A DNA stretch of 64,000 nucleotides, from contig JAFZIP010000003.1 in NCBI GenBank assembly GCA_017554325.1, positions 1 through 64,000 on the forward strand. Reading direction: 5' to 3'. The position numbers and the translations under genes are program-made. Of this stretch, positions 34,111-43,162 are shown one piece after another. Positions within the stretch are counted from its first letter, which is position 1; each line of letters opens with the position of its first letter. Origin of the DNA: Bacteroidales bacterium (lineage in GTDB: Bacteria; Bacteroidota; Bacteroidia; Bacteroidales; WCHB1-69). The notes under the pieces were generated by a model that searched no databases, was not told the DNA's origin, and was given only the letters and a program-made list of their open reading frames with translations.

Positions 34111-34467
34111 CTAAATGCTTTCCACAAGTTCTCGGTCTTTTTTCAGCTGCTCCACCAATGCTTCAACACTTTCAAATTTCTGTTCTGGACGGATGAATTG
34201 CATGACCTCGAACGAAAGCTTCTTTCCGTAAAGGTTCCCGCTGAAATGCAGAAGATGTACCTCGTAAGTCTTCTCTGTAAGCCCCAACGATGGCCGCGTG
34301 CCCACATACAGCATGCCTTTGTAGCGGTTCACATCCACTATTACCCAAGCAGCATATACGCCGTTCTCGAATTCCTGAGGTGCGTCCAACTGCAGATTCG
34401 CGGTGGGAAACCCGAACTTGCGGCCGTTGCCTAAACCGCGGATGACAGTAGCTGAAATAGGGTGCAT
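34111..34467 (-). CDS. Riboflavin kinase (RFK domain only)
   Basis: About 118 residues, equal to the C-terminal half of bifunctional RibF. The flavin- and ATP-binding motif GLGNGRKFGFPTANLQL, then FENGVYAAWV, YKGMLYVGTRPSLGL and EVHLLHFSGNLYGKKLSFEV are all present. It phosphorylates riboflavin to FMN. The FAD synthetase half (nucleotidyltransferase) is absent here, so the enzyme is monofunctional or the remnant of a split ribF. ATG 34467 is preferred to 34485 because the domain begins directly after it. It is downstream of sufB, separated by AT-rich repeats. Confidence 0.8.
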   Translation of the reverse strand: MHPISATVIRGLGNGRKFGFPTANLQLDAPQEFENGVYAAWVIVDVNRYKGMLYVGTRPSLGLTEKTYEVHLLHFSGNLYGKKLSFEVMQFIRPEQKFESVEALVEQLKKDRELVESI

Positions 34468-34577
34468 GAGGTGAAAGGGGGACATGGGGTGAATGGGGTG
34501 AAAGGATAAATGAGGAGAAAGGGTGAATGGGAAGTTCCTTAATTATCTTAGTTTCTTAATTTCTTAATTCAAGAATT

Positions 34578-36035
34578 TTATCCTACGCTTCCTGCCAGGC
34601 TGATGCTGAGCAGTTTCTGAGCTTCCACGGCGAACTCCATGGGCAGCTTGCTGAGCACGTCCTTGGCGTAGCCGTTCACGATGAGGCTGATGGCGCTCTC
34701 CTTGTCGATGCCGCGTTGCTGGCAGTAGAAGAGCTGGTCGTCGGAAATCTTGGATGTTGTGGCCTCGTGCTCAAGGATGGAAGAGGAGTTGGCGCACTGG
34801 ATGTCGGGCCAGGTGTGCGCGCCGCACTTGTCGCCCATCAGCAGCGAGTCGCACTGCGAGAAGTTGTGCGCGTTTTCGGCGTTCTTGTTCACCTTTACAA
34901 GTCCGCGGTAGCTGTTCTGGCTATGGCCGGCGGAGATGCCCTTGGAGACAATCAGGCTGCGCGTGTTGCGACCCAGATGGATCATCTTGGTGCCCGTGTC
35001 GGCCTGTTGGTAGTTGTTGGTGACGGCCACGGAGTAGAACTCGCCCACGGAGTTGTCGCCCTTGAGCACGCAGCCCGGGTATTTCCACGTGATGGCCGAG
35101 CCGGTTTCCACCTGCGTCCATGAAATCTTGGAGTTGGCGCCCTTGCACAGTCCGCGCTTGGTGACGAGGTTATAGATACCGCCGTTGCCATCCTTGTCGC
35201 CCGGGTACCAGTTCTGCACGGTGGAGTACTTGATCTCCGCATCCTTCATGGCGATGAGTTCCACCACAGCTGCGTGCAGCTGGTTCTCGTCGCGCTGCGG
35301 GGCGGTGCAGCCCTCCATGTAGCTCACGTACGCGCCTTCGTCGGCGATGAGCAGTGTGCGCTCAAATTGGCCCGTCTTGGCCGCGTTGATGCGGAAGTAG
35401 GTCGAGAGCTCGATAGGGCAGCGCACGCCTTTGGGAATGTAGCAGAATGATCCCTCGCTGAAGACAGCGGAGTTCAATGCTGCGTAAAAGTTGTCGGTGT
35501 AGGGCACCACGGAACCCAGATACTGTTTCACTAAGTCAGGATATTGCTGGATGGCCTCGCCGAACGAACAGAAGATGATGCCTTCTTTCTTCAGAGTCTC
35601 CGAGAAGGTGGTCTTCACGGAAACGGAGTCCATGACGGCATCCACGGCCACGCCTGCCAGCACTTTCTGCTCTTCCAGATTGATGCCCAGCTTGTTGAAG
35701 GTGTCAATCAGCTCGGGATCCACCTCGTCCATACTGGCAAGTTGTTTTTTCTTCTTCGGTATGGCAAGATAGGTGATGTCTTGATAATCAGGTCTTTTGA
35801 AATTCAAATGGCCCCAGGTTGGCTCTTCCAGGGTGGTCCAGTGGCGATAGGCTTTCAGCCGGAACTCCAGCAGCCATTCGGGTTCGTTCTTGCGGGCCGA
35901 AATCATGCGGATGATCTCCTCGTTAATGCCTTTCGGAAATTCTTCTACATCAATATCCGAAACAAAACCATATTTATAGTCTTGTTCGGTGATCTCTTCC
36001 AATATGTCCTTTTTCTCGGGTTCTTCTTGGTTCAT
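34578..36035 (-). CDS. sufB: Fe-S cluster assembly scaffold SufB
   Basis: 485 residues, full length. Part of the SufBCD scaffold on which iron-sulfur clusters are built in the cytoplasm. Signatures: [80 protein letters not shown] and [20 protein letters not shown]. The usual partners sufC and sufD do not follow; the next minus-strand gene is the riboflavin kinase. They may be elsewhere or the operon may be split. A -7 box is at 36110-36118. Confidence 0.95.
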   Translation of the reverse strand: MNQEEPEKKDILEEITEQDYKYGFVSDIDVEEFPKGINEEIIRMISARKNEPEWLLEFRLKAYRHWTTLEEPTWGHLNFKRPDYQDITYLAIPKKKKQLASMDEVDPELIDTFNKLGINLEEQKVLAGVAVDAVMDSVSVKTTFSETLKKEGIIFCSFGEAIQQYPDLVKQYLGSVVPYTDNFYAALNSAVFSEGSFCYIPKGVRCPIELSTYFRINAAKTGQFERTLLIADEGAYVSYMEGCTAPQRDENQLHAAVVELIAMKDAEIKYSTVQNWYPGDKDGNGGIYNLVTKRGLCKGANSKISWTQVETGSAITWKYPGCVLKGDNSVGEFYSVAVTNNYQQADTGTKMIHLGRNTRSLIVSKGISAGHSQNSYRGLVKVNKNAENAHNFSQCDSLLMGDKCGAHTWPDIQCANSSSILEHEATTSKISDDQLFYCQQRGIDKESAISLIVNGYAKDVLSKLPMEFAVEAQKLLSISLAGSVG

Positions 36036-36109
36036 TCTCTTTTAGGGTACGGTGAACAGGGTTCAGTATTCAGTGTCGTTCTTTTAGCCTATTGGCCTCA
36101 AATTCGGCT

Positions 36110-36118
36110 GCAAAAGTA
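36110..36118 (-). promoter_or_regulatory. -7 box of sufB
   Basis: TACTTTTGC on the minus strand, 75 bases before the start. Confidence 0.5.
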
Positions 36119-36131
36119 CGAACTTTTTTCT

Positions 36132-36140
36132 TATTTTTGC
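36132..36140 (+). promoter_or_regulatory. -7 box of the nitroreductase gene
   Basis: TATTTTTGC, 40 bases before ATG 36180, divergent from sufB. Confidence 0.6.
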
Positions 36141-36179
36141 AGGTAGTGAAATATTACATTGTTCTTTAAATAACGATTT

Positions 36180-36935
36180 ATGAACGAAACACTTAATACC
36201 CTGTTTAACCACGTGAGCGTGCGCGAGTATCTCGACCGCAAGGTGGATGACGAAACGCTGAACCTGATTTTGAAAGCCGCCTGCAGCGGTTCCACGATGG
36301 GCAACATGCAATTGTTCAGCGTCATCGTCACGCGCGATGAGGCGATGAAACAGAAGCTGGCCCCGTTGCACTTCAACCAGCCTATGGCTACAAAAGCACC
36401 GCTGATTCTCACTTTCTGTGCCGATTTCCGCCGCTTCAACCGCTACTGCGAGTTTCGCGATGCTGAAACAGAGGCGTACAGCAATCTCCAATCCTATCAC
36501 TGGGCTGTGATCGATGCCCTGATTGCCGCGCAAAACGCTTGCGTAGCCGCCGAATCACTGGGCCTTGGCTTCTGCTGGCTCGGCACCATCACCTATAATG
36601 TGGACAAGTTCATTGAGGTTCTCAATCTGCCCAAGCATGTCATCCCCGTGGCCTGCATCCCGATGGGCTATCCGGTTGCAAAGCCTGCACTGACACAGAA
36701 GCTGCCGGTGGAGGCCATGGTACATTACGAAACGTATCAGGACTACGACAAAGAGAAGATAGATCATCTCTACGCAGAGAAAGAATCTTCTGAAGAAACC
36801 CAGCAGCTGCTTCGTGAGAACAATCTGCCCAACTTGGCACAGATTTTCACCCAGAAACGCTATGTCAAAGCCGATAATGAACATTTTGCCAAAGTGCTTT
36901 TGGATGCTCTGAAAAAACAAGGATTCATGCAGTAA
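36180..36935 (+). CDS. NfsA/FRP-type flavin nitroreductase
   Basis: 251 residues, the size of the NfsA-like FMN oxidoreductases. Typical are the N-terminal HVSVREYLDRKVDDETL, AACSGSTMGNMQLFSVIV with the FMN contacts, LGLGFCWLGTITYNVDKFIE, and the C-terminal extension after PMGYPVAKPALTQKLPVEAM that distinguishes this subfamily. It would reduce nitroaromatics, quinones or flavins with NAD(P)H in the cytoplasm. The physiological substrate is unknown. Confidence 0.92.
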   Translation: MNETLNTLFNHVSVREYLDRKVDDETLNLILKAACSGSTMGNMQLFSVIVTRDEAMKQKLAPLHFNQPMATKAPLILTFCADFRRFNRYCEFRDAETEAYSNLQSYHWAVIDALIAAQNACVAAESLGLGFCWLGTITYNVDKFIEVLNLPKHVIPVACIPMGYPVAKPALTQKLPVEAMVHYETYQDYDKEKIDHLYAEKESSEETQQLLRENNLPNLAQIFTQKRYVKADNEHFAKVLLDALKKQGFMQ

Positions 36936-36960
36936 TTCTCAATTTTCAACTCCATATTAC

Positions 36961-37004
36961 TACCCCGGCCTTCGGCCACCCCTTCTAAAATAGAAGGGGA
37001 ATAT
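36961..37004. repeat. Dispersed GC-rich hairpin repeat
   Basis: CCGGCCTTCGGCC (nested) followed by the stem CCCCTTCTA/TAGAAGGGG. A relative in reverse orientation is at about 5990. It lies between the nitroreductase and the mannosidase genes and may stop transcription. Confidence 0.6.
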
Positions 37005-37007
37005 TAT

Positions 37008-37045
37008 TTTTCAATTTTCAATTTTCAATTCTCAATTCTCAATTC
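37008..37045. repeat. Heptamer tandem repeat
   Basis: TTCAATT/TCTCAAT units, about five copies, directly abutting the mannosidase start codon. Confidence 0.7.
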
Positions 37046-39655
37046 ATGTCTTTCCGAAACCCGCTCCTCATTACACTTTTCATAGCATTGCTCTTCATGG
37101 GTTGCAAGACGGACAAGATGCCGGCCACGCGCGTGCAGAGCTTGGATTCCAAGTCGGGGTGCATCACGCACAACTGGCAGTTCCAGTATCAAGGCCAATG
37201 GTATTCGGCCACGGTGCCGGGCAACATCCATACCGACCTGCTGGCCAACAAGTTGATCCCGGACCCGTTCTTCGGCACCAATGAAGATTCCGTGCAGTGG
37301 GTCGCTGACAGCGTGTGGACCTATCGGCTTATTTTCGATGCGGATTGTGCGGGTGCGGGGCAGTCGTACGAAAACCACTGGCTTGTCTTCGACGGTCTCG
37401 ACACTTACGCCGAGGTCTGGCTCAACGGGCAGAAACTGCACTCCATGGATAAGGGCGACACGACTCTTCTTGACAATATGTTCCGCAGATGGCGTTTTTG
37501 TGTGGATGATGTTTTGAAAGAGAAGGATAATAAATTGATTATTAAATTCTTCCCGATAATACTTTACGAAGAAGTTGAGGCTGAAAAGTTACCTTATAAG
37601 CTTCCCGACAACCGCGTGTTTTCCCGCAAAGCGCAATATATGTCAGGGTGGGACTGGGGTCCGAAGCTCATCACCTGCGGCATCTGGAAGAATGTGCGTC
37701 TGGAGAGCTTTCATGATTTGAAATTGGAGGATGTGTATGTGGCTGATACAAAGCCGACATTTGACACCATAGGTAGTTGGGAAACCGAAGTGCAGGTTTG
37801 GGTAAAATCGCTTGAAGAGAAGAAAAAATGCACGGTTCGGGTAGAAGTGTTTGATGAAAATGGCCTTTGTGCCAAGGTGGAAAAGCGCGTGAAGTTGGAT
37901 TATGATGAAAATCTCGTCAAGATACCGGTGTCCATTACCCATCCCAAACTCTGGTGGCCCAATGGCATGGGCGGGCAGCATTTGTACACCTATTCCGTGA
38001 CCATAATGGACAGGAAACAGGCCGAGCAGCGGACTGTCTGTCACGGGTTGAGAACGGTTGAGTTGGTGCGGGAGCAGGACAGCATTGGCGAGTCGTTTGC
38101 GTTCAAGGTCAACGGCAAGCCCTTTTTCGCGCGAGGTGCCGACTGGATTCCGGCGGCTTCCTATCCCGGCACGCTGAACACGCCGGAGGGCAGTGATGTG
38201 TATTACCGTCTTCTGCACGATGCCAAAGAGGTGAACATGAACATGATACGGGTTTGGGGCGGCGGCATATACGAGAATGAAGCTTTTTACAACTATTGCG
38301 ATGAATTAGGCCTGCTGGTGTGGCAGGATTTCATGTTCGCCTGCAATCCCTATCCCGGCGACAAGGCTTTTCTGCAAAATGTTCGGCAGGAGGCGGTTGA
38401 ACAGGTTAAGCGCCTGCGCAACCACCCGTGCATAGCCCTCTATTGTGGCAACAACGAGGTGCACAACGGTCTGGACGACTGGGGCTGGCAAACCGCTCTC
38501 GGGTGGAGCGATGCGCAGTACAAACAGCTGTTTGAGGATTTCAATCAGTTGTTTGAGAAGATGTTAGCGGAGCGTGTGCACGAATGCCACCCGGGCGTTC
38601 CGTACATTTCCTCGTCTCCCACATTCGGTTGGGGCCATCCCGAGTGCTGCACGCACGGATGTTCCCACTATTGGGGCGTTTGGTGGGGCGAGCAGCCTTT
38701 TTCAATCTGGTGGGAGAAAACCGGCCGTTTTATGTCGGAATACGGCTTCCAATCCTATCCGGAAATGGCTACGATAGAGACATTTACAACACTTGAAGAC
38801 CGGAAACTCGGTTCTCCGGCGCTCAACAATCACCAGAAGCACGGCAGGGGAGTGGAGATCATCCGCAAGGCCATGAAGGAGGAATTTGGCTACACGCGGA
38901 CCGATGATCTGGACGATTTTGCATACGTGAGCCAGCTGGTGCAGGCGGATGGCATCCGCCGTGCCATCGACGCGCACCGGAGCCAGCACGACCGCTGCGC
39001 CGGCACGCTGTACTGGCAGCTCAACGACTGCTGGCCCGTGGCCTCGTGGAGCAGCATCGACTACACGGGCCGCTGGAAGGCCCTGCATTATAGTCTGAGA
39101 GAAGCATATGCCAATGTGGCGATTGCTACTCATAATTCTGACAATCAAACTGTTGAATTCTATTTAGTTAACGATTCATTGTCGGCTGTTAAAGGGACGA
39201 TGAAGGTTACGGCTTTTGCCCTGGACGGCACACAATCGCAGGTGTTGGTCAGCAAGCAAGTCAGTGCATTACCCAATAGCAGCAAAAAGATATCAGTTTG
39301 TCATTCCGCCGACCTGAAAGACTTGCGAGCGGATCAGGTTTGTCTTGTCGCTCAACTGGAATTCGACGGCAAAGTGTTGGCTCAAAAGGTATGTTTCTTT
39401 GTAGAACCCAGAGAATTGAGCCTTCGGAAAGAAACAATCCGTCAGGAGCTGAAGAACTACGGCGACTATTTCGAGCTTACCTTGACTTGTCCCACATTCT
39501 GTTATGGCGTGCAGGTGAGGGAAACCACAGGAAAGGATGTCCGCTGGTCGGACAACTATTTCAATGTGCTTCCCAATGTCCCGAAAACCATCTATGGCTA
39601 CTATGACGTGCAGATGGACGGCGAACCAGCCGTTACGGTGCGGAGTTGGAAGTAG
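37046..39655 (+). CDS. GH2 beta-mannosidase, lipoprotein
   Basis: 869 residues. The lipoprotein signal ends ALLFMGC (Cys16), so it is membrane-anchored, probably in the periplasm. A sugar-binding jelly roll (WYSATVPGNIHTDLLANKLI, then FDGLDTYAEVWLNGQ), two Ig-like domains and a TIM barrel follow. The acid/base Glu471 is in ALYCGNNEVHNG and the nucleophile Glu565 in RFMSEYGFQSYPE; GTLYWQLNDCWPVASWSSID binds the substrate. It would cut terminal beta-mannose from mannans or N-glycan cores. It is a plausible partner for the fucosidase at 89. Confidence 0.93.
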   Translation: MSFRNPLLITLFIALLFMGCKTDKMPATRVQSLDSKSGCITHNWQFQYQGQWYSATVPGNIHTDLLANKLIPDPFFGTNEDSVQWVADSVWTYRLIFDADCAGAGQSYENHWLVFDGLDTYAEVWLNGQKLHSMDKGDTTLLDNMFRRWRFCVDDVLKEKDNKLIIKFFPIILYEEVEAEKLPYKLPDNRVFSRKAQYMSGWDWGPKLITCGIWKNVRLESFHDLKLEDVYVADTKPTFDTIGSWETEVQVWVKSLEEKKKCTVRVEVFDENGLCAKVEKRVKLDYDENLVKIPVSITHPKLWWPNGMGGQHLYTYSVTIMDRKQAEQRTVCHGLRTVELVREQDSIGESFAFKVNGKPFFARGADWIPAASYPGTLNTPEGSDVYYRLLHDAKEVNMNMIRVWGGGIYENEAFYNYCDELGLLVWQDFMFACNPYPGDKAFLQNVRQEAVEQVKRLRNHPCIALYCGNNEVHNGLDDWGWQTALGWSDAQYKQLFEDFNQLFEKMLAERVHECHPGVPYISSSPTFGWGHPECCTHGCSHYWGVWWGEQPFSIWWEKTGRFMSEYGFQSYPEMATIETFTTLEDRKLGSPALNNHQKHGRGVEIIRKAMKEEFGYTRTDDLDDFAYVSQLVQADGIRRAIDAHRSQHDRCAGTLYWQLNDCWPVASWSSIDYTGRWKALHYSLREAYANVAIATHNSDNQTVEFYLVNDSLSAVKGTMKVTAFALDGTQSQVLVSKQVSALPNSSKKISVCHSADLKDLRADQVCLVAQLEFDGKVLAQKVCFFVEPRELSLRKETIRQELKNYGDYFELTLTCPTFCYGVQVRETTGKDVRWSDNYFNVLPNVPKTIYGYYDVQMDGEPAVTVRSWK

Positions 39656-39676
39656 GGAGAAGGGCTTGGAAATCTG

Positions 39677-40108
39677 TTACAGAAGTATAATGCTGGCCAA
39701 CAGCCACTGACTAGGGATGAAGTCGAAGTAATAGACAGCGGCACCCCAGCGATCCTTGATGCGGAGGGTTTGGCCGTCGAGGTAGTAGAGTGGCGTGCCC
39801 CAGCGGTCTTTCTGGCGAATGGTGTTGCCGTCGAAGTAGAGTAACGGAGCGCCCCAGCGGTCCTTTTGCCGCACGGTCTGTCCGTCCATGTAGAGCAGCG
39901 GTTGTCCCCAGCGGTCCTTTTGGCGTACCACTCCGGAGTTTTCGTCGTACCAGAGGAGTTGTTCGCCCCAGCGGTCTTTCTGGCGGATGGTGTTTTCCTG
40001 CACAAAGAGGAGCCGCGCGCCCCACCGGTCCTTTTGATAGACGGTCTGCGCGTGCCCTGTGGTGGCGAGGGCCAGAAAGAAGAGGCTAAGAACAAGGACT
40101 TTTCGCAT
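39677..40108 (-). CDS. Secreted QKDRWG-repeat protein
   Basis: 143 residues. After a signal peptide (LVLSLFFLALATTGHAQ) the whole protein is six tandem repeats of 18-20 residues, each starting QKDRWG (last one IKDRWG) followed by a hydrophobic strand (ARLLF, EQLLW, QPLLY, APLLY, TPLYY, AAVYY) and a turn (DGQTV, DGNTI). The pattern suggests a beta-solenoid of about six rungs, somewhat like MORN or WG repeats but not one I recognise. The C-terminus is hydrophobic (WLLASIILL). Own promoter at 40129. It is convergent with the mannosidase gene. Confidence 0.8.
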   Translation of the reverse strand: MRKVLVLSLFFLALATTGHAQTVYQKDRWGARLLFVQENTIRQKDRWGEQLLWYDENSGVVRQKDRWGQPLLYMDGQTVRQKDRWGAPLLYFDGNTIRQKDRWGTPLYYLDGQTLRIKDRWGAAVYYFDFIPSQWLLASIILL

Positions 40109-40128
40109 GGGAGGGCGTTTTTGATGGG

Positions 40129-40137
40129 GCAAAGATA
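40129..40137 (-). promoter_or_regulatory. -7 box of the QKDRWG-repeat gene
   Basis: TATCTTTGC on the minus strand, 21 bases before ATG 40108. Confidence 0.6.
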
Positions 40138-40166
40138 TAGTATTTTTTGAAACTATCAAAGGGTTA

Positions 40167-40682
40167 TCAACCAATTGGGTCCGGGCAGACATTGCGCCGT
40201 TGGCACTGGGCGCACTCGCTGCCGCGCCACACCTTGTCGAACTCCTCGATGGCGGCCTTTACGATGGCGGGTTCATCGGTGAGGATTCCCGCCTCGAAGT
40301 TGCGGCGGCGGGGCGACTTCATGCCCATGCCCGCACCCGTGAGGTTCGCGCTGCCCACATAGCAGACCGTCTGGTCGATGACGATGATTTTGAAGTGGAC
40401 CCGCGGGCACATTACCCGTTCCAGCAGTTTGGAGAGCCGCGGGTAGCGGTCGAAGTCGGCGCGGAAGTTCGGCCCGGGCTCCTTGGCGTGGATAAGCCGC
40501 ACCTCCACGCCCTTTCCGAGCATCTCGGCCAGCACCTCAAGGAATGGTTTCTCGGTTTTCCCTTGCAGCACGTACAGGTCTTTGATGTCGGCGGTGCCGA
40601 TCCACAGACTGCGCTTGGCCTTCATGGCGAGGTCAAGCACGGTGGAGTAGTGGGTGGTGTCGGTGATGAGGGTGGTGGGCAT
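40167..40682 (-). CDS. PLD-family phosphodiesterase with single HKD motif
   Basis: 171 residues. A phospholipase-D/nuclease superfamily protein with one HKD-type motif (VHFKIIVIDQTVCYVGSANL, then TGAGMG) and a C-terminal four-cysteine cluster (CAQCQRRNVC) that could bind zinc or iron-sulfur. One HKD per chain suggests that it works as a dimer, as in the Nuc endonuclease. There is no signal peptide. Two truncated copies of its 5' end lie at 42276-42338 and 42524-42577, beyond the neighbouring ATPase gene. Confidence 0.85.
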   Translation of the reverse strand: MPTTLITDTTHYSTVLDLAMKAKRSLWIGTADIKDLYVLQGKTEKPFLEVLAEMLGKGVEVRLIHAKEPGPNFRADFDRYPRLSKLLERVMCPRVHFKIIVIDQTVCYVGSANLTGAGMGMKSPRRRNFEAGILTDEPAIVKAAIEEFDKVWRGSECAQCQRRNVCPDPIG

Positions 40683-40716
40683 AGGAAAATTGAAAACGGG
40701 AAATGGAAAATTGTGG

Positions 40717-42159
40717 TTAGGCGAACAAATCGTCCATATTGATGGTTCTTTGGATGCGTCCGCTATATTCGTTGTAATGGAGGCCGAATGTGGTAATCAA
40801 AGTGAGGTGGATGTTCCGCCTGTTTTTGGTCAGTTCTCGGATTCTTTCAACACGCTGGCGGAGTTTTTCCTCATAATGCTTGTCTATAACAAATTCTTGG
40901 TTGCAATATTTGATTTCACAAAGGTTGATGACTCTATCGGCACGGTCGATGAGCATATCAGTCTGCATTCCGGATTGATTCTCATTCTTGGTGATGATGA
41001 GTGACGATATATTTGTTTGGATGCCAGCGATACCAAGCGCAGCTTTGATTTGAAGAGAATGGGCAAAACAGACTTCCTCAAAGGCAAACCCCTGCCATGA
41101 TGCAATGGCAGGTGACAAAGCGGAATGTTGCCAAAACGACTCATCATTGGTCCCTTTTTTCTCGATGAAATTCAGGTAGAACAGGCAAAAATTATCCGTT
41201 AGTTTGTAGTATCTCTCCTTTTTTTTGTCTAACGGTATGAAAGAGGTAATGAAATCGCTTACGGTCAAGGCATTCAGTGTTTGGGTCAGCGTTCCCCCGG
41301 AGGTCTTATTAAGCTTTTCTGAAATCTCTTTTCTGCTATAGCCATTTCTGCGGGAGGCCAACAATTTCACGATCGCCTTGGAATCCTCAGGATTTCCGAA
41401 GAGTGAGGCGAATAAGCGGTCGAATTCGTCTCGAAGTGGTGCGTTTTGCGCAAAAAACAGACGGTCGATGTTTTGTGCAAGGGAGAAACCAGCACGGAAA
41501 TAATTCAGATAATAGGGGATTCCGCCTATGGCCATATAGCTTTGGACAATGTCGTAGCGGTCCAGTTCGATTTTTTTGTACTTTAAAAATTCTTCGCACT
41601 CATGCAAAGAAAATGGAGCAAGTTTCAGATGGTAAGTCACACGTCCGTATAAACCGCCCTTATTATGAAGAAGCGTGTCCTCCATCCACGAAGTGGCTGA
41701 GCCGCAAACAATCAGCAGAAGGTCAGGACGAGAGGATGCCCACCCGTTCCAAAAATGCTCGAAAGCGGTAACAAAACCTGAACGAGGTGTATCCATCCAT
41801 GGCAGTTCGTCAAGAAATACCACTTTTTTATCCTCATTAGTTTGTTTTTCAACAAGTTGCCGCAACAACCTAAATGCTTCTGGCCAAGAAGTTGGACAGG
41901 TAACATCCTTCAATCCATACTCTCGCAAGGAAATGTAAAATTCCTCCAACTGTCGTTTGGTCAATTGCTTTCCCTTTATTTCGAGCGGAGACACCCCCGT
42001 ATGGTAAAAAACAAACTGATTTTGGAAAAATTCTCTGATAAGGAAAGTTTTTCCAACCCTACGACGACCATACACGGCAACCAATTCAGGAGAATTACTT
42101 TCTTTAAGGTGTTGTAATTCAGATTGTTCATGTCTTCTTCCAATGATTTTCTGGCTCAT
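40717..42159 (-). CDS. AAA ATPase with DUF234 C-terminal domain
   Basis: 480 residues of the ATPase_2/DUF234 family. Walker A is VYGRRRVGKTFLIREF near residue 30 and Walker B is VVFLDELPWMDTP near residue 115; GSATSWMEDTLL is a sensor segment. A winged-helix (YSRKEISEKLNKTSGGTLTQ) and a nuclease-like C-terminal DUF234 region (MQTDMLIDRADRVINLCEIK, a D...ExK pattern) follow. The family is widespread in gut Bacteroidetes and archaea and of unknown role. The gene is flanked by the intact PLD gene and by two fragments of it. Confidence 0.9.
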   Translation of the reverse strand: MSQKIIGRRHEQSELQHLKESNSPELVAVYGRRRVGKTFLIREFFQNQFVFYHTGVSPLEIKGKQLTKRQLEEFYISLREYGLKDVTCPTSWPEAFRLLRQLVEKQTNEDKKVVFLDELPWMDTPRSGFVTAFEHFWNGWASSRPDLLLIVCGSATSWMEDTLLHNKGGLYGRVTYHLKLAPFSLHECEEFLKYKKIELDRYDIVQSYMAIGGIPYYLNYFRAGFSLAQNIDRLFFAQNAPLRDEFDRLFASLFGNPEDSKAIVKLLASRRNGYSRKEISEKLNKTSGGTLTQTLNALTVSDFITSFIPLDKKKERYYKLTDNFCLFYLNFIEKKGTNDESFWQHSALSPAIASWQGFAFEEVCFAHSLQIKAALGIAGIQTNISSLIITKNENQSGMQTDMLIDRADRVINLCEIKYCNQEFVIDKHYEEKLRQRVERIRELTKNRRNIHLTLITTFGLHYNEYSGRIQRTINMDDLFA

Positions 42160-42181
42160 ATAACAAAGTCTTTATTCAGCC

Positions 42182-42190
42182 GCAAAGATA
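42182..42190 (-). promoter_or_regulatory. -7 box of the DUF234 ATPase gene
   Basis: TATCTTTGC on the minus strand, 23 bases before the start. Confidence 0.6.
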
Positions 42191-42275
42191 CAAAAAAATA
42201 TTGTTTTGGCTGGTTTGTTTTTTTTATTCAGCCAAAAATATGTATTCCATATATAATTTGGCTGGTTAAAAAATG

Positions 42276-42338
42276 GCTGTACCGATCCACAGACTGCGCT
42301 CGGCTTTCATGGCGAGGTCGAACACGGTGGTGTAGTGG
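42276..42338 (-). pseudogene. Fragment of the PLD gene (about codons 10-31)
   Basis: Reads CHYTTVFDLAMKAERSLWIG, a close match to the intact gene at 40167-40682 (HYSTVLDLAMKAKRSLWIG). Similarity stops abruptly on both sides. Confidence 0.8.
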
Positions 42339-42523
42339 CAGATCTACAGCATGATTTGCGTTAGAGAACAGTGAATAGTGATCAGTGATTAGTAATCAGT
42401 GAACAGGAATCTTGACGTAGGGGTGCAAGGCTCGGTAGAATGGGGCATGCAAGAGAAATACGCACGCCGTAGGTGTGCGGGGAAAAGAAATAGAAATTAA
42501 GGGTTTCGACCCGCAAAAACCGC
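42339..42523. other. Intergenic DNA with short imperfect repeats
   Basis: Within the gene-free stretch 42160-42643 the part between the two PLD fragments holds CAGTGATTAG/AATCAGTGAA-type repeats (42370-42410) and a small hairpin CGCACGCCGTAGGTGTGCG. No coding signal was seen. Confidence 0.5.
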
Positions 42524-42577
42524 AAGGTCAAGAACGGTGGTGTAGTGGGCGGTGTCGGTAATGAGGATGGTGGGCAT
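42524..42577 (-). pseudogene. Fragment of the PLD gene (codons 1-18)
   Basis: Reads MPTILITDTAHYTTVLDL, matching the first 18 codons of the intact PLD gene. It overlaps the other fragment in coverage, so the two are separate truncated copies. Confidence 0.82.
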
Positions 42578-42643
42578 GGTATTATGAATACCTGATTCTT
42601 CGATGTACTTACCCTTTCAAGTGTTTCGTGTTATCACTAATTC

Positions 42644-43021
42644 TTACAAATCCTTGTTTTTCTTCGTATCTAGTTCCTTTTCTATTTCAATTTTCAGATC
42701 AAGAAAATGGTCCACATCTTCATTAAAGGAATCGTCTTTTTCATCAAGATATGGCATTACTCGTTCGAAAATAGCATTTGCTTTTTCTGGCATACCATTA
42801 TCCAAATAGCATTGGCATAACATGCCGGCCATATAGATATTCGGATAGCCGATATTGGAATACTTGGCCAATGTCATGGCATCCTCTCCCAAAATCAAAG
42901 CATCATCATAACATTCATTCTGAGCTGCCTCTACCGCTTTTTCAAAAAAAGCCGTTTGCAGGGAGGCAAATAAATCGCCATGGTTTTTGATAAGAAATTG
43001 TCGGAATTCTTTATAATACAT
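42644..43021 (-). CDS. TPR-like small protein of unknown function
   Basis: 125 residues, all helical, cytoplasmic. The pattern AQNECYDDALILGEDAMTLA, then AGMLCQCYLDNGMPEKANAI, suggests two to three TPR-type helix pairs. No family assigned. It is noticeably A+T-rich like the genes to its right, and diverges from the nuclease-like gene at 43163 with a 141-base gap between them. Confidence 0.65.
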   Translation of the reverse strand: MYYKEFRQFLIKNHGDLFASLQTAFFEKAVEAAQNECYDDALILGEDAMTLAKYSNIGYPNIYMAGMLCQCYLDNGMPEKANAIFERVMPYLDEKDDSFNEDVDHFLDLKIEIEKELDTKKNKDL

Positions 43022-43126
43022 AGCGGGGTTACTTTATGATTTTTAACTCACATTGAGAATGCAAAAATAATAAATTTAATCTTTGTCAAAGTACATTTAT
43101 GGAGATAATACTGGTGAAAAATATTG

Positions 43127-43135
43127 TACTTTTGC
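43127..43135 (+). promoter_or_regulatory. -7 box of the nuclease/MBL pair
   Basis: TACTTTTGC, 28 bases before ATG 43163; no second promoter is visible before the MBL gene. Confidence 0.6.
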
Positions 43136-43162
43136 AGAATGAAATAATTTAAGCTAAACAAT

